NCBI RefSeq assembly: GCF_009689585.1
Contig: NZ_AP018694.1
Location: 3,487,001-3,551,000, forward strand
Source of the DNA: Aquipluma nitroreducens
GTDB taxonomy: Bacteria > Bacteroidota > Bacteroidia > Bacteroidales > Prolixibacteraceae
Direction: 5' to 3'
Length of the DNA: 64,000 bases
The notes beneath the pieces were generated by a model, which saw only the letters and a list, made by a program, of their open reading frames with translations, did no database searches and was not told the origin of the DNA. Of the stretch, positions 17,054 to 26,420 are shown piece by piece (position 1 is the first letter of the stretch; each line of letters begins with the position of its first letter). The position numbers and the translations under genes are program-made.

Positions 17054-18025
17054 TTATTGTATTGCCGCTTTCTTTTCGATTAGCTGGTCAACAATCTTCT
17101 GTTTTCCCGAAATAACTGCTTGCTGGTTGTTTAGTTTTAAGTCATTCTGAGTAATTGTTCCTTTTGCCGATTTGATGTCCATTTCCTTTGATTTGATCTT
17201 ACTTTTCAGCGATTTTATTTTGTTGAAGTATTTCGATTTTTCTTTGGCTAAGTCTTTTAACGCTTTCTTTGCAATGTCATATTCAGGAGTTTTTTTTGTT
17301 AGGGTTGCAAACGCTACTTTATTTGCTGTAATGGCTTCGTCCAACCTGACAATGTCATTTTCAACCTCAAATATTCCAGCGTTATATTCCTGAATGTCTG
17401 TTTCGCAACGGGCAATTATTTTTTCTTCTTTTTTTGAATCTGATTCAATGTCTTTCAAAACATCTTCCTGCCGCGAAACTTCTTTTTTTGCTTCTTTAAT
17501 CTGTCCATCAACGACGCCTTGGTATGCAATAACTCCAAAATCCCTGATGTATGATTTCATGTTTTGAATCTGTTCAGGATCAGCATTTGATTCGTTGATG
17601 AAGGCCGAATCGGTATATTGAAAAAAGGTATTGAACTGACAGCCTTCAGGTAGTTCAACCATCCGGGCATAAATGTCCATCGAATGTTTGGTAATTATTG
17701 CCTGTTCTATCGACTTGACAAATAGCTCATCTCCAATTTTCTCAACTTTAAGCTTGTCGCGGTTTACTTGTTTCTCGTCACTCTTAAAAATGTTCCCAAT
17801 CTGTGTGGCCAGATTTCCAACTCGTTCGCCAATGCTTCGGTTGTTAACGTATTTTTTCCAGACTGGCTCAATATCATTGGGTTTTGCTTCTGGAATTAAT
17901 ACTGTTATTGCGGTTTGTTCGCCTTTTGACATGTGCTTTTGACCAATTTCGACTTCAATCTTCTGTTGCGAATGGGCAAGGATTGTTATCGAAAGAAACG
18001 CTGTGAGGATGTAAAAATGTTTCAT
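17054..18025 (-). CDS. Exported coiled-coil protein of unknown function
   Basis: 323 residues. The signal peptide MKHFYILTAFLSITILAHSQ is followed by a short globular part (to about residue 165) with YARMVELPEGCQFNTFFQY, then a long coiled coil (about 170-320) rich in K, E, D, I and L with heptads such as KKEVSRQEDVLKDIESDSKKEEK. No family recognised. It probably resides in the periplasm or is surface associated. It lies downstream of dsbD on the same strand, but a 22-bp hairpin between them suggests separate transcripts. Confidence 0.75.
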   Translation of the reverse strand: MKHFYILTAFLSITILAHSQQKIEVEIGQKHMSKGEQTAITVLIPEAKPNDIEPVWKKYVNNRSIGERVGNLATQIGNIFKSDEKQVNRDKLKVEKIGDELFVKSIEQAIITKHSMDIYARMVELPEGCQFNTFFQYTDSAFINESNADPEQIQNMKSYIRDFGVIAYQGVVDGQIKEAKKEVSRQEDVLKDIESDSKKEEKIIARCETDIQEYNAGIFEVENDIVRLDEAITANKVAFATLTKKTPEYDIAKKALKDLAKEKSKYFNKIKSLKSKIKSKEMDIKSAKGTITQNDLKLNNQQAVISGKQKIVDQLIEKKAAIQ

Positions 18026-18116
18026 AGCTTTTTTATTTCAAATAACGATTATGGTAATTTTTTGTTTCAAAGCAGAAGAAGTAACTCTGGACTAAATTGT
18101 TGATAGTTGTACCAGG

Positions 18117-18169
18117 TTAATGCAAAAGCGGATCAGCTTGGTTGATTAGCTGATCCGCTTTTGCATTAA
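18117..18169 (-). terminator. Very long hairpin after dsbD
   Basis: Two perfect 22-bp arms (18117-18138 and 18148-18169) around a 9-nt loop, 29 bp after the dsbD stop. Probably the dsbD terminator. The stem is unusually long and no clean T-run follows beyond the T's within the stem. Confidence 0.7.
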
Positions 18170-18197
18170 TCGTTTAAACTTCTGTTATCTTGGAGTT

Positions 18198-20273
18198 CTA
18201 TTTCTTGTTAAAAGCTTCCACACCGGCATCCAAAAATTGGTTAAATGCTTCAATGTTGAGATCGTATGCTCTTGGCGAAACCAGCAGAGTTCCGTTGCCA
18301 TCTAAAATGACATAATAGGGTTGCGAGTTCGTTCCGAATTTACTGGTTTGTATTTCGCTGTTTTTCTTGCCAAGAAGTTTCACTTCGCGACCATCTTTAT
18401 TGGTGTACCACTCTTCTTTTGGCATTTCTATCACTTTGTCGTCAACGTAAAGAGCCAGTAAAACAAAATTTTCACGAAGCCTTTTGAGGACTGTCGGGTC
18501 GCTCCAAACCCGGTTTTCCATTTCACGGCAGTTGGTGCAGCCATGGCCTGTGAAGTCGACAAAAATCGGTTTATTCAATTCTTTCGATACCTTCAGAGCC
18601 TGATCGTAATCGAAGTAGCCCTGTAATCCGTGAGGTAGTTTTAGCCGGTCTGCGTATTTTGCGGCTTCAGTCATGTTTCCCTGATGGACACTTTGACCAC
18701 CTCCCTGATTGTCGCGAACAATGGCGTTAATGTTAAAATCTTGTGTTTCCATTGGAGGAAGCCAGCCCGAAATGCCTTTGAGCGGTGCGCCGAAAAGACC
18801 CGGAATAAGGTAAATCACGAAAGTAAATGTGAAGATAATTAGCAGTAGCCGTGGAAAAGATTTCACAACCGGATAATCACTGTCATGTGGAAACTTGATT
18901 TTCCCCAACAAGTAAAATCCCATCATAGTGAAAAGCACGATCCAGAATCCGAGGTACACTTCACGATCGAGTAGCCCCCAATGGTAAGTTTGGTCGGGTA
19001 CATTCAGGAATTTCAGAGCAAAAGCCAACTCAATAAAACCAATAACAACTTTTATCGAATTTAGCCATCCACCCGATTTTGGCATCTTTTTTAACCATTG
19101 TGGGAAAAAGGCAAACAAGGTAAACGGAATAGCAAAGGCAAGCGAAAAGCCCAACATTCCGATGACCGGTTTTAAAATTTGACCGCCAACCGCCTGTACA
19201 ATAACAGTACCCACTATTGGGCCAGTGCACGAAAACGAGACAAGTACAAGTGTGAATGCCATGAAAATTGTACCCATTACACCACCTTGATCCTCATGCT
19301 GTGCGCTTTTGTTAACGAGCCAGCTTGGCATCGTAATTTCAAAATATCCGAAGAAGGAAGCCGCAAAAATTACAAAAATCAGGAAGAACAATACATTTGG
19401 AATCCAGTGTGTGCTAAGCCAGTTTCCAAAATCGGCACCAAAAAGTACTGAAATCAGAACTCCAAATATCACGTAAATAGCAACAATTGAAAATCCATAA
19501 ATCAACGCCTGAATTTTTCCTTTCGAACCACTTTTCATGAAATACGAAACGGTCATTGGAATCATTGGAAATACGCAAGGGGTAAGGATAGCCAATAGTC
19601 CCCATGCGAAAGCCTGAACAAAAAACCACCATAGAGAACGGTTTTTCCCTGTAAACTCATCGTTGCTGGCGATGGGTTTTACCTCTGTTTTTGTTGCGGG
19701 TTGGACTATTTGAGCAGTCGCAGGTTCTGCAATTGTGGTGGGATTATCGGGTACTGCGGCAGTATTAAGATCCGTTTTTGTTTCAGAGGCACCAGCCGAT
19801 CCCGTTGAAGCCGGAATATTGAATGAGAACACCGATTCACCCGGCACACAAGTTTCATCATTACATGCCTGAAAGTTTACGATGCCACTAACCAAAACTG
19901 GTTTGTCGTTTGTGAATTTTATTTTTTGGACAAAAGTTGCCGTGTTGTCAAAATACTTCACCTTCATTTGGAACATTTCATCAAATACCTCATGTGGTGT
20001 AGGTTCGGTCGATGTGCCAACCAATTGAACTCCATTTAATTTTTCAAACTTAAATTCAGTTGGCATTGGTCCACCCTCAGGAAGGTGCATAGAGTATAAA
20101 TGCCATCCGCGGTCAATCGTGGCTACAAACTGTAAATCAGCAGTGTTAGTGCCGGTTATCTTGGTTTTGAATTCCCATTTAACTGGCTCAACAATTTGCG
20201 CCTGAGCGGAATAGGAAGTAAAAAGGGAAAGAATAAAGAGTGCTATAATCCCTGTTAATGTTTTGGTTTTCAT
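18198..20273 (-). CDS. dsbD: Thiol:disulfide interchange protein DsbD
   Basis: 691 residues from ATG 20273 (MKTKTLTGIIALFILSLFTS); an in-frame start at 20315 lies before the signal peptide. Domains: signal peptide, N-terminal DsbD-alpha-like immunoglobulin fold (about 20-170, with CNDETCVPGE), P/T-rich linker, DsbD/CcdA membrane domain of 8 helices (about 215-530, with TPCVFPMIPMTVSYFM carrying one redox cysteine and SCTGPIVGT the other), and a C-terminal thioredoxin-like domain with CTNC (about 578-581). It carries electrons from cytoplasmic thioredoxin to periplasmic disulfides. Bacteroidota often use it for cytochrome maturation or protein repair. Confidence 0.94.
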   Translation of the reverse strand: MKTKTLTGIIALFILSLFTSYSAQAQIVEPVKWEFKTKITGTNTADLQFVATIDRGWHLYSMHLPEGGPMPTEFKFEKLNGVQLVGTSTEPTPHEVFDEMFQMKVKYFDNTATFVQKIKFTNDKPVLVSGIVNFQACNDETCVPGESVFSFNIPASTGSAGASETKTDLNTAAVPDNPTTIAEPATAQIVQPATKTEVKPIASNDEFTGKNRSLWWFFVQAFAWGLLAILTPCVFPMIPMTVSYFMKSGSKGKIQALIYGFSIVAIYVIFGVLISVLFGADFGNWLSTHWIPNVLFFLIFVIFAASFFGYFEITMPSWLVNKSAQHEDQGGVMGTIFMAFTLVLVSFSCTGPIVGTVIVQAVGGQILKPVIGMLGFSLAFAIPFTLFAFFPQWLKKMPKSGGWLNSIKVVIGFIELAFALKFLNVPDQTYHWGLLDREVYLGFWIVLFTMMGFYLLGKIKFPHDSDYPVVKSFPRLLLIIFTFTFVIYLIPGLFGAPLKGISGWLPPMETQDFNINAIVRDNQGGGQSVHQGNMTEAAKYADRLKLPHGLQGYFDYDQALKVSKELNKPIFVDFTGHGCTNCREMENRVWSDPTVLKRLRENFVLLALYVDDKVIEMPKEEWYTNKDGREVKLLGKKNSEIQTSKFGTNSQPYYVILDGNGTLLVSPRAYDLNIEAFNQFLDAGVEAFNKK

Positions 20274-20649
20274 ACATTCAAGTATTAATATATCTGCATA
20301 TAAACGATTGTACAAATTAATTGTTTCTGAATTACAAGTTTCAATTCTGCCGATGTAATTATAATCTTGAAATAAACTTGGTATCCAGACGCAAAAGTAC
20401 TTAAAAATTCGAATGGCATTTTGTGATATTTCCTATTAATTGTTAATCAAAGCATCGCTGAAAAACATGTTTACTCTTTATTTTGAAATTCGGACATTCT
20501 GAATTCTGTCGGAACAGAAAATGTTTTCATTCAATAATATGTAATAAAACATATGTTTTGATTACTTATTTGGCATAAATGTTGAACGGAACAATCATTC
20601 TAAATGATTGTTAATCACAAAGCCCAAATATCCACCTAGATTCTAAACC
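20274..20649. promoter_or_regulatory. 376-bp divergent intergenic region with palindromic operator candidate
   Basis: No gene seen. A palindrome AACAATCATT-cta-AATGATTGTT (20590-20612), about 37 bp before the adaptor start, is a candidate operator (TetR- or MarR-like size), and acatatgt (near 20550) is a shorter palindrome. No exact TAnnTTTG box on either strand was assigned. Confidence 0.45.
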
Positions 20650-22041
20650 ATGAGCAACAAAAAGATCCTTCTGATAGCAATACCAGCTGTCCTTTTACTT
20701 GTTTTCTATTTTGTATTTCGAAAAGGCGAAACCGATTACAATCAGGTTACCGTAAGTGTTCAACGTGGTACGTTTAACGCCTTAATCTTTTCGTCGGGTC
20801 AGCTCGAATCAGAGAAATCTGAAAGTATCAATATTCCGGAGAAGTTGAACGACCGGAATTTGCGCATCTGGGAATTGGCCATTACGCATATGGTTGAAGA
20901 AGGTACAGTTGTTGATTCGGGCGATTATGTGGCCACTTTAGACCATAAGGCTGTTGAAGAACAAATTAAACTAGCTCAGGACGATATGGATAAAATGCTG
21001 TCGGAATATGAGGACAGTAAGATCGATTCGAACTTAAACCTGAGCAATCAGCGCGATGTAATTGTCAATGCCCGTCTCGATTTGACTGAAAAGAAAATCA
21101 TCGTTGATGAATCGGTTTACGAATCGCCTTCAATTCGCAAGAAAGCCAGTATGGACTTGGATAAAGCTCAGCGGAAACTCGAACAGGAACAGAAGGCTTA
21201 TGGACTGAAAAAGCAACAGGAGGTTAATAAGGTTGAGCGTAAATACATTAATTACCGTCAGGTTTCGGAGCGGTCGGGCGAATTGCAAAAGCTTTTTGAT
21301 GCGCTCGAAATTACGGCTCCCAAGGCCGGAATAATTACCTATTTCAAGTATCCCTGGGGCGAAATTATCAAAACCGGCTCGAAGGTTGGCCCCTATAATT
21401 CAATCATAGCCTCTATTCCTGATATGACGAACTTGATTTCGAGAACTTACATCAATGAAATTGACATTTCAAAAGTGAAGGTTGGCCAGAACGTGAAAAT
21501 TGGAATCGATGCTTTTCCAGATAAACAATTGACCGGGCAAGTTACTTCGGTAGCCAATATTGGGCAAGCCATGCCAAACAGCGATGCCAAGGTTTTTGAA
21601 GTTAAGATCAAAATATTTGGCCAGGATAAAGATCTTAAACCTGCCATGACGACCAGTAATGCCATTGACGCAGGTCTGTTTAAGGATACGTTGATGGTTG
21701 CTACTGATGCTGTTTTCGAAAACGACAGTTTGAAATTCGTTTATCTGGGGAAGGATAATCCGGTTAAACAGATTGTGTGGCTTGGCGACGAAAACGAAAA
21801 TTATGTGTTGGTTAAAAAGGGCTTGAAAGAAAATGATGTGGTTTGGCTTTCGGAACCAAAGGATGCCGCTGACTTAAAATTTAGCGGTGTGGAAATCTAT
21901 GCAGAAATCCTGAAAGATAAAGAAAACACCAAGATTAAGGCCGATAAAGAACGGGAGGAAATGCTCCGGAAGAAAGCAGATGCTATGTCACAAATGCCCG
22001 GTTCAATGCCTCCGGGAGCAATTGTAAAGCAAACGAAATAG
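20650..22041 (+). CDS. Efflux RND/MacA-type periplasmic adaptor (HlyD family)
   Basis: 463 residues with an N-terminal TM anchor (about 5-24, LLIAIPAVLLLVFYFVFR), a split lipoyl/biotinyl domain, a long alpha-hairpin (about 100-215, many K, E, Q), a beta-barrel domain with INEIDISKVKVGQNVKIGID, and a basic, Met-rich tail (EMLRKKADAMSQMPG). It links an inner membrane transporter to a TolC-like channel. The permease gene follows after 26 bp on the same strand, then TolC and a second adaptor. It lacks the lipobox of some relatives. Confidence 0.85.
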   Translation: MSNKKILLIAIPAVLLLVFYFVFRKGETDYNQVTVSVQRGTFNALIFSSGQLESEKSESINIPEKLNDRNLRIWELAITHMVEEGTVVDSGDYVATLDHKAVEEQIKLAQDDMDKMLSEYEDSKIDSNLNLSNQRDVIVNARLDLTEKKIIVDESVYESPSIRKKASMDLDKAQRKLEQEQKAYGLKKQQEVNKVERKYINYRQVSERSGELQKLFDALEITAPKAGIITYFKYPWGEIIKTGSKVGPYNSIIASIPDMTNLISRTYINEIDISKVKVGQNVKIGIDAFPDKQLTGQVTSVANIGQAMPNSDAKVFEVKIKIFGQDKDLKPAMTTSNAIDAGLFKDTLMVATDAVFENDSLKFVYLGKDNPVKQIVWLGDENENYVLVKKGLKENDVVWLSEPKDAADLKFSGVEIYAEILKDKENTKIKADKEREEMLRKKADAMSQMPGSMPPGAIVKQTK

Positions 22042-22067
22042 ATTGCTCAAAACATAAAACTTAAACG

Positions 22068-23420
22068 ATGATTTTTAAAAAATATTTTCATGATATAGTT
22101 ATTGGTTTTGAGGCAATTATTGACAATAAGCTCAAATCAATATTAACTGCACTGGGTATTATTTTCGGGGTTGCCGCTGTTATCAGCATGATGGCCATCG
22201 GGAATGGTGCTGAACAGGAAATTCTCGAACAGATCAAGATGGTCGGTGTCAATAATATAATTATTACTCCAACCGAAGCTTCAGGAAGTCAAAAAAGTAC
22301 ATCAGGAGAGGATGAAAAGCCTGGCACAAAGAAATTCTCGAAAGGGCTTACCATTCTCGATTTAAATGCAATCGAAGAAATTGTCCCGACGGTTAATATG
22401 CTCAGCCCGGTAATTTCGTATAACTATTCGGCCATTATCGATGGGAAAAGTAAACCAGTAGTCATTGAAGGTGTAAATACCAGTTATTTTGAAGTTTTTA
22501 ACATCAGCCTGCAAAAGGGCGAGGTTTTTAATCGTTTGCAATCGGAGGCTGGTCAGCCGGTTTGTGTGATAGGCGATAACATCAAAACCGTGTTTTTTAA
22601 TCAGGAAGATCCGGTTGGGGAGTACATTAAATGTGGTCAGATTTGGTTGAAAATCATTGGTGTGGTCGAACGCCGCGATTTTACAGCTTCAGCATCCGAC
22701 GAGATGGGCATCAGCAGCACCGACAATAAAATATTTGTCCCGGCACAAACCATTCTGATGCGATTTAAGAACCGTGCTTTGGTTCGTGCCGACGAAGTAG
22801 AGAAATCGAATGCCCGCCGACGGATTGTGATTACGGATGCCAATGCCAGCAGTGAGGTTGAAGACAAAAATCCGAATCAGCTCGATAAGATTGTATTGCA
22901 GGTGAAAGAAACCGAGCAGCTTAGTGCCACTGCAGGAATTGTCAAACGACTGCTTTTACGCCGTCACTCCGGGTTGTACGACTTCGAGGTTACTATTCCC
23001 GAACTTTTACTCAAGCAGCAACAGCGAACCAAGAAAATATTCAACATTGTTCTTGGAGCCATTGCAGGCATCTCGTTGATTGTTGGCGGCATCGGAATCA
23101 TGAATATCATGCTTGCTTCGGTGATGGAACGAATTCGTGAAATCGGTACCCGACAGGCCATTGGTGCTTCTCGAAAAGATATTGTCGCTCAATTTTTGGC
23201 TGAATCAACTTTGATCAGCATTTCAGGCGGAATAATCGGAATAATACTGGGCGTCGTCCTATCGAAGATCATCACGGCTGTATTCGATATAAAAACCATC
23301 ATTTCATTCTTCAGTATCTTCATCGCGTTTGGTGTTTCGGCCCTGGTCGGAATCATGTTTGGTTACATGCCTGCCAAACGTGCCGCAGAGAAAGATCCGG
23401 TTGAATCATTACGTGCTTAA
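22068..23420 (+). CDS. MacB-type ABC transporter permease without ATPase domain
   Basis: 450 residues. TM1 near the N-terminus (about 17-42, LTALGIIFGVAAVISMMAIG), a large MacB periplasmic core domain (about 45-300), then three FtsX-family TM helices (about 328-440) with GGIGIMNIMLASVMERIREIGTRQAIGA, the classic MacB/FtsX coupling motif. No Walker motifs, so a separate ATPase is needed. No ATPase gene is next to it; a LolD-like ATPase lies 7 kb away at 30334-31011. Probably a tripartite exporter with the flanking adaptors and TolC. Confidence 0.88.
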   Translation: MIFKKYFHDIVIGFEAIIDNKLKSILTALGIIFGVAAVISMMAIGNGAEQEILEQIKMVGVNNIIITPTEASGSQKSTSGEDEKPGTKKFSKGLTILDLNAIEEIVPTVNMLSPVISYNYSAIIDGKSKPVVIEGVNTSYFEVFNISLQKGEVFNRLQSEAGQPVCVIGDNIKTVFFNQEDPVGEYIKCGQIWLKIIGVVERRDFTASASDEMGISSTDNKIFVPAQTILMRFKNRALVRADEVEKSNARRRIVITDANASSEVEDKNPNQLDKIVLQVKETEQLSATAGIVKRLLLRRHSGLYDFEVTIPELLLKQQQRTKKIFNIVLGAIAGISLIVGGIGIMNIMLASVMERIREIGTRQAIGASRKDIVAQFLAESTLISISGGIIGIILGVVLSKIITAVFDIKTIISFFSIFIAFGVSALVGIMFGYMPAKRAAEKDPVESLRA

Positions 23421-23431
23421 AACTTACAAAC

Positions 23432-25048
23432 ATGAAAAAACAAATACTAAATAATAATTTACCCCTAAATCCCCTAAAGGGGACTTTGGCAACCCACAAG
23501 TGTTTAAGACGCTCGCACCAAAAGCCCCTTCAGGGGTTTGGGGTGAAAGACTCAACATTAAATCGACTGCATTATCTTTTCCTGATTATTTTTTTCTCCG
23601 GATTCATTCAAATTGCAAATGCCCAATCGGAAAAACTTAGCCTTAGCCTGGATGAAGTGGTACGAATTGCATCAAAGAGTTCGCTTGATGCGTTCAGGTA
23701 CAAAAACATGTACCTGTCGAGTTACTGGGAGTACAGGTATTACAAGGCCGATAAACTTCCAAGCCTTAGTATGAGCGCCACTCCGCTCGATTTTAATCAT
23801 TATCGCAAACGCGAATACAATTTTCAGACGAACGAAGATCAGTATGTTTTGCGCGACTATATCAATTCTGATGTTGCCCTGAAATTGAATCAAAATATAG
23901 GACTGACCGGAGGAAGCTTGTTTTTAAGTTCCGAATTGGGAATGGTAAAAAACATGGGTGGCGATCAGGTGACTTCGTACCAGGCAACGCCTGTTAGTAT
24001 TGGCTATTCACAATCGCTAAACGGATACAATGCTTTAAGATGGCAATCGAAAATTGAACCGGTAAAATACGATAAGGCGAAGAAAACCTTTATCCAATCG
24101 CAGGAAACCCTGGCCATGAAAAGCACTGCCATGTTTTTTGATTTGGTTGAGGCACAGATTCAGCTCAAAATTGCCCAAAATAACATGTCGAATGCCGACA
24201 CACTGTACAAGATTGGTAAGGGGCGGTTTCAGGTTGGAACAGTTACGCAAGACGAACTTTTAAATCTGGAACTTAACCAGTTAAATTCGCAACAGGCATT
24301 AAACTCGGCTAAACTCGAAGTGACACGTGCCCAGTCGGGATTAAATTCGTACCTGATGATGGATAAAAAATCGCAGATCGACTGCAAGGTTCCGTCCGAA
24401 ATTCCAACATTGCAAATCATGGCCGATCATGCGCTTGATCTAGCACTAAAAAATAATCCTGAGATTCTGGACCAGCAGCAGCAAATGCTTGAACAAGATC
24501 AGCAGGTTGCTCAGGCAAGGTCTGAAAGCGGATTAAACACTACCGTATTTGCAATGTATGGCCTCAATCAGTCGGCCGAAAATTTCGATAGGGTTTACGA
24601 TCAGCCCGATCAAAGTCAAAGGGTGCAGGTTGGTTTCAATATTCCTTTGGTTGATTGGGGGCGCCGAAAAGGAAAGCTGATGATGGCCGAATCGACCCGC
24701 GAAGTTGCTAATGCCCGAATTAAACAGTCGCGTATCGACTTCGAACAAAATATTTTCCAGTCAGTCATGGAATTTAACCTTCAGGCCGAGCAGGTGCGAA
24801 ATGCCGCTAAAGCCGACACTGTAGCGCAAAAAGGTTATGATGTTACTTTCCAGCGTTTTTTAATTGGAAAAGTTGATGTGACCAAACTTAATATTGCACG
24901 CACCGATCGGGAATCGGCCCGAAAGGCATATATCTCTGCAGTTAAAACTTATTGGAGTTATTATTACCAGTTACGGATGCTCACGCTCTTCGATTTCATA
25001 AAAAACGAAGATCTTACTGCTGAGTACGATAAAATTATTCAAAACTAA
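23432..25048 (+). CDS. TolC family outer membrane efflux protein (N-terminus altered by a repeat)
   Basis: 538 residues from ATG 23432, 501 from the GTG at 23543. The signal peptide (NRLHYLFLIIFFSGFIQIANAQ) starts only at about residue 44 of the long form. Residues about 11-37 are encoded by an 84-bp palindromic repeat of 28 codons, inserted in frame. The body shows the TolC pattern: two long helical repeats with LSLSLDEVVRIA, FFDLVEAQIQLKIAQNNMSN and QAEQVRNAAKAD, and strand regions. The GTG after aggggtttgg is a plausible working start, removing the odd leader. It exports with the adjacent adaptors and permease. Confidence 0.85.
   Translation: MKKQILNNNLPLNPLKGTLATHKCLRRSHQKPLQGFGVKDSTLNRLHYLFLIIFFSGFIQIANAQSEKLSLSLDEVVRIASKSSLDAFRYKNMYLSSYWEYRYYKADKLPSLSMSATPLDFNHYRKREYNFQTNEDQYVLRDYINSDVALKLNQNIGLTGGSLFLSSELGMVKNMGGDQVTSYQATPVSIGYSQSLNGYNALRWQSKIEPVKYDKAKKTFIQSQETLAMKSTAMFFDLVEAQIQLKIAQNNMSNADTLYKIGKGRFQVGTVTQDELLNLELNQLNSQQALNSAKLEVTRAQSGLNSYLMMDKKSQIDCKVPSEIPTLQIMADHALDLALKNNPEILDQQQQMLEQDQQVAQARSESGLNTTVFAMYGLNQSAENFDRVYDQPDQSQRVQVGFNIPLVDWGRRKGKLMMAESTREVANARIKQSRIDFEQNIFQSVMEFNLQAEQVRNAAKADTVAQKGYDVTFQRFLIGKVDVTKLNIARTDRESARKAYISAVKTYWSYYYQLRMLTLFDFIKNEDLTAEYDKIIQN
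23461..23544. repeat. 84-bp imperfect palindromic repeat (Bacteroidota G/C-tract type) inside tolC start region
   Basis: Left arm 23461-23489 and right arm 23518-23544 are imperfect reverse complements of about 27 bp (nested cccct/agggg stems), around a 28-bp centre. Similar 'CCCCTAAA...AAGGGGACTT' repeats are a common dispersed element in this phylum (from memory). Its length is a multiple of three. Confidence 0.75.
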
Positions 25049-25054
25049 GCCGCT

Positions 25055-26308
25055 ATGTTAAAGAAAAGGAAATATCAGATAATCCTTGCGGCATTCGCTG
25101 TAATCGGAATTGCGGCTTTGGTTTGGCTACAGGTCAAACCGGCTGATGGGAAATTTTATAAAGTAAAAAAAGGCAATCTGGAAGTGATTGTAACCAGCAA
25201 AGGCGAGGTCAAAGGCGATAAGTACACTGAAATAAACCTTCCGGCGGCCCTGTGCAATCAGGAATTAAGAGTTTATCAGCTCAAATTCATGGACGTGATT
25301 CTTGAAGGGAAGGCCGTCAAGAAAGGAGATTACATTGCCAAGTTAGACGAAAGCCAGTTTGCAACGATGATGCGTGATATCATGCAACAGAAAGAAAAGA
25401 TGGATGCCGATTTGCGAAACGCGGTGTTAGATAGTACGGTTACCTTATCGGGTAAAAGAGAGGCCGTTAGCAATGCAAAGCTCGATTTGGAATACCTGAA
25501 AATTGATTTGGATCAGTCGAAATATGAATCGGAAGCCTACCAGCGTAAAACACGGGTGAGTTATCAAAAGGCTGAAAATGAAATTGGAAAACTCCGTAGA
25601 GATTATTTACTTGAGCGGAACAGGTTAAAGATTCAGGTTGGAAGATCCAAATCGAAGGTGACTGAATTTCAGGATAAAATCAATAAATACATGGAAGCGC
25701 TGGCATCAACCACAATAAAAGCTCCGGAAGATGGAATTGTAATGTTTGCCAAAGACTGGATGGGTAAAACCTATGGAAAAGATTCGGAAATAAACATATG
25801 GAATCCTTTGGTAGCTACCTTGCCCGATATGTCAGTTGCGATCAGCGAAACCTACATCAGGGAAATTGATATTTCGAAAGTGCAACTCAACGACAGTGTT
25901 CGAATTACGATTGATGCCTTGCCCGATAAGGTCTTCTTTGGAAAAGTAATTAAAATAGCCACCATTGGTGAAGACCATAAAGATTTTGACATGAAAGCAT
26001 TCAAGGTGGTTGTCAGGTTCGAGAAGTCGGATAAAGACATGAAACCGGGAATGACTGTTAATAACGACATCATCGTCACATCGTACAAGGACAAATTGTT
26101 GGTGCCATTAAAAGCTGTGTTCTCAAAGAGCGGGAAGCAAATTGTTTACATGAAGCAGGGCGGGAGTATTAAAGAGCAGGAAATTCAATTGGTTGCTGAA
26201 AATGAACAATATGGAGTGGTCGAGAACGTGATTCGGGAAGGTGATGTGGTTTTGCTTTACCAACCCGAGAAGTTCAAAGTCGAGGTCGAAAAGGTGGCGA
26301 GTAAGTAG
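25055..26308 (+). CDS. Second HlyD/MacA-type periplasmic adaptor
   Basis: 417 residues with an N-terminal TM (about 7-26), lipoyl-like segments, a central alpha-hairpin (about 110-225), barrel domain with IREIDISKVQLNDSVRITID, and the C-terminal membrane-proximal domain. It shares the layout and short motifs (EIDISKV) with the first adaptor at 20650, so they are likely paralogues. It lies 6 bp after tolC. Two adaptors for one permease is unusual. Confidence 0.85.
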   Translation: MLKKRKYQIILAAFAVIGIAALVWLQVKPADGKFYKVKKGNLEVIVTSKGEVKGDKYTEINLPAALCNQELRVYQLKFMDVILEGKAVKKGDYIAKLDESQFATMMRDIMQQKEKMDADLRNAVLDSTVTLSGKREAVSNAKLDLEYLKIDLDQSKYESEAYQRKTRVSYQKAENEIGKLRRDYLLERNRLKIQVGRSKSKVTEFQDKINKYMEALASTTIKAPEDGIVMFAKDWMGKTYGKDSEINIWNPLVATLPDMSVAISETYIREIDISKVQLNDSVRITIDALPDKVFFGKVIKIATIGEDHKDFDMKAFKVVVRFEKSDKDMKPGMTVNNDIIVTSYKDKLLVPLKAVFSKSGKQIVYMKQGGSIKEQEIQLVAENEQYGVVENVIREGDVVLLYQPEKFKVEVEKVASK

Positions 26309-26357
26309 CGATTTTTCAATTACAATTCCTTTCATTAACAATTCTTTGGAATTTGCA

Positions 26358-26389
26358 TTGGAGTTGTATTACAGGTTTTTGTACATTTG
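26358..26389 (+). promoter_or_regulatory. Promoter of the DUF5916 gene
   Basis: TTG (26358-26360), 21-bp spacer, TACATTTG (26382-26389). It matches the Bacteroidota -33/-7 pattern, 32 bp before the start codon. Confidence 0.6.
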
Positions 26390-26420
26390 ACAGATTTTAA
26401 CCTGAACCTAAACCTGTTTT

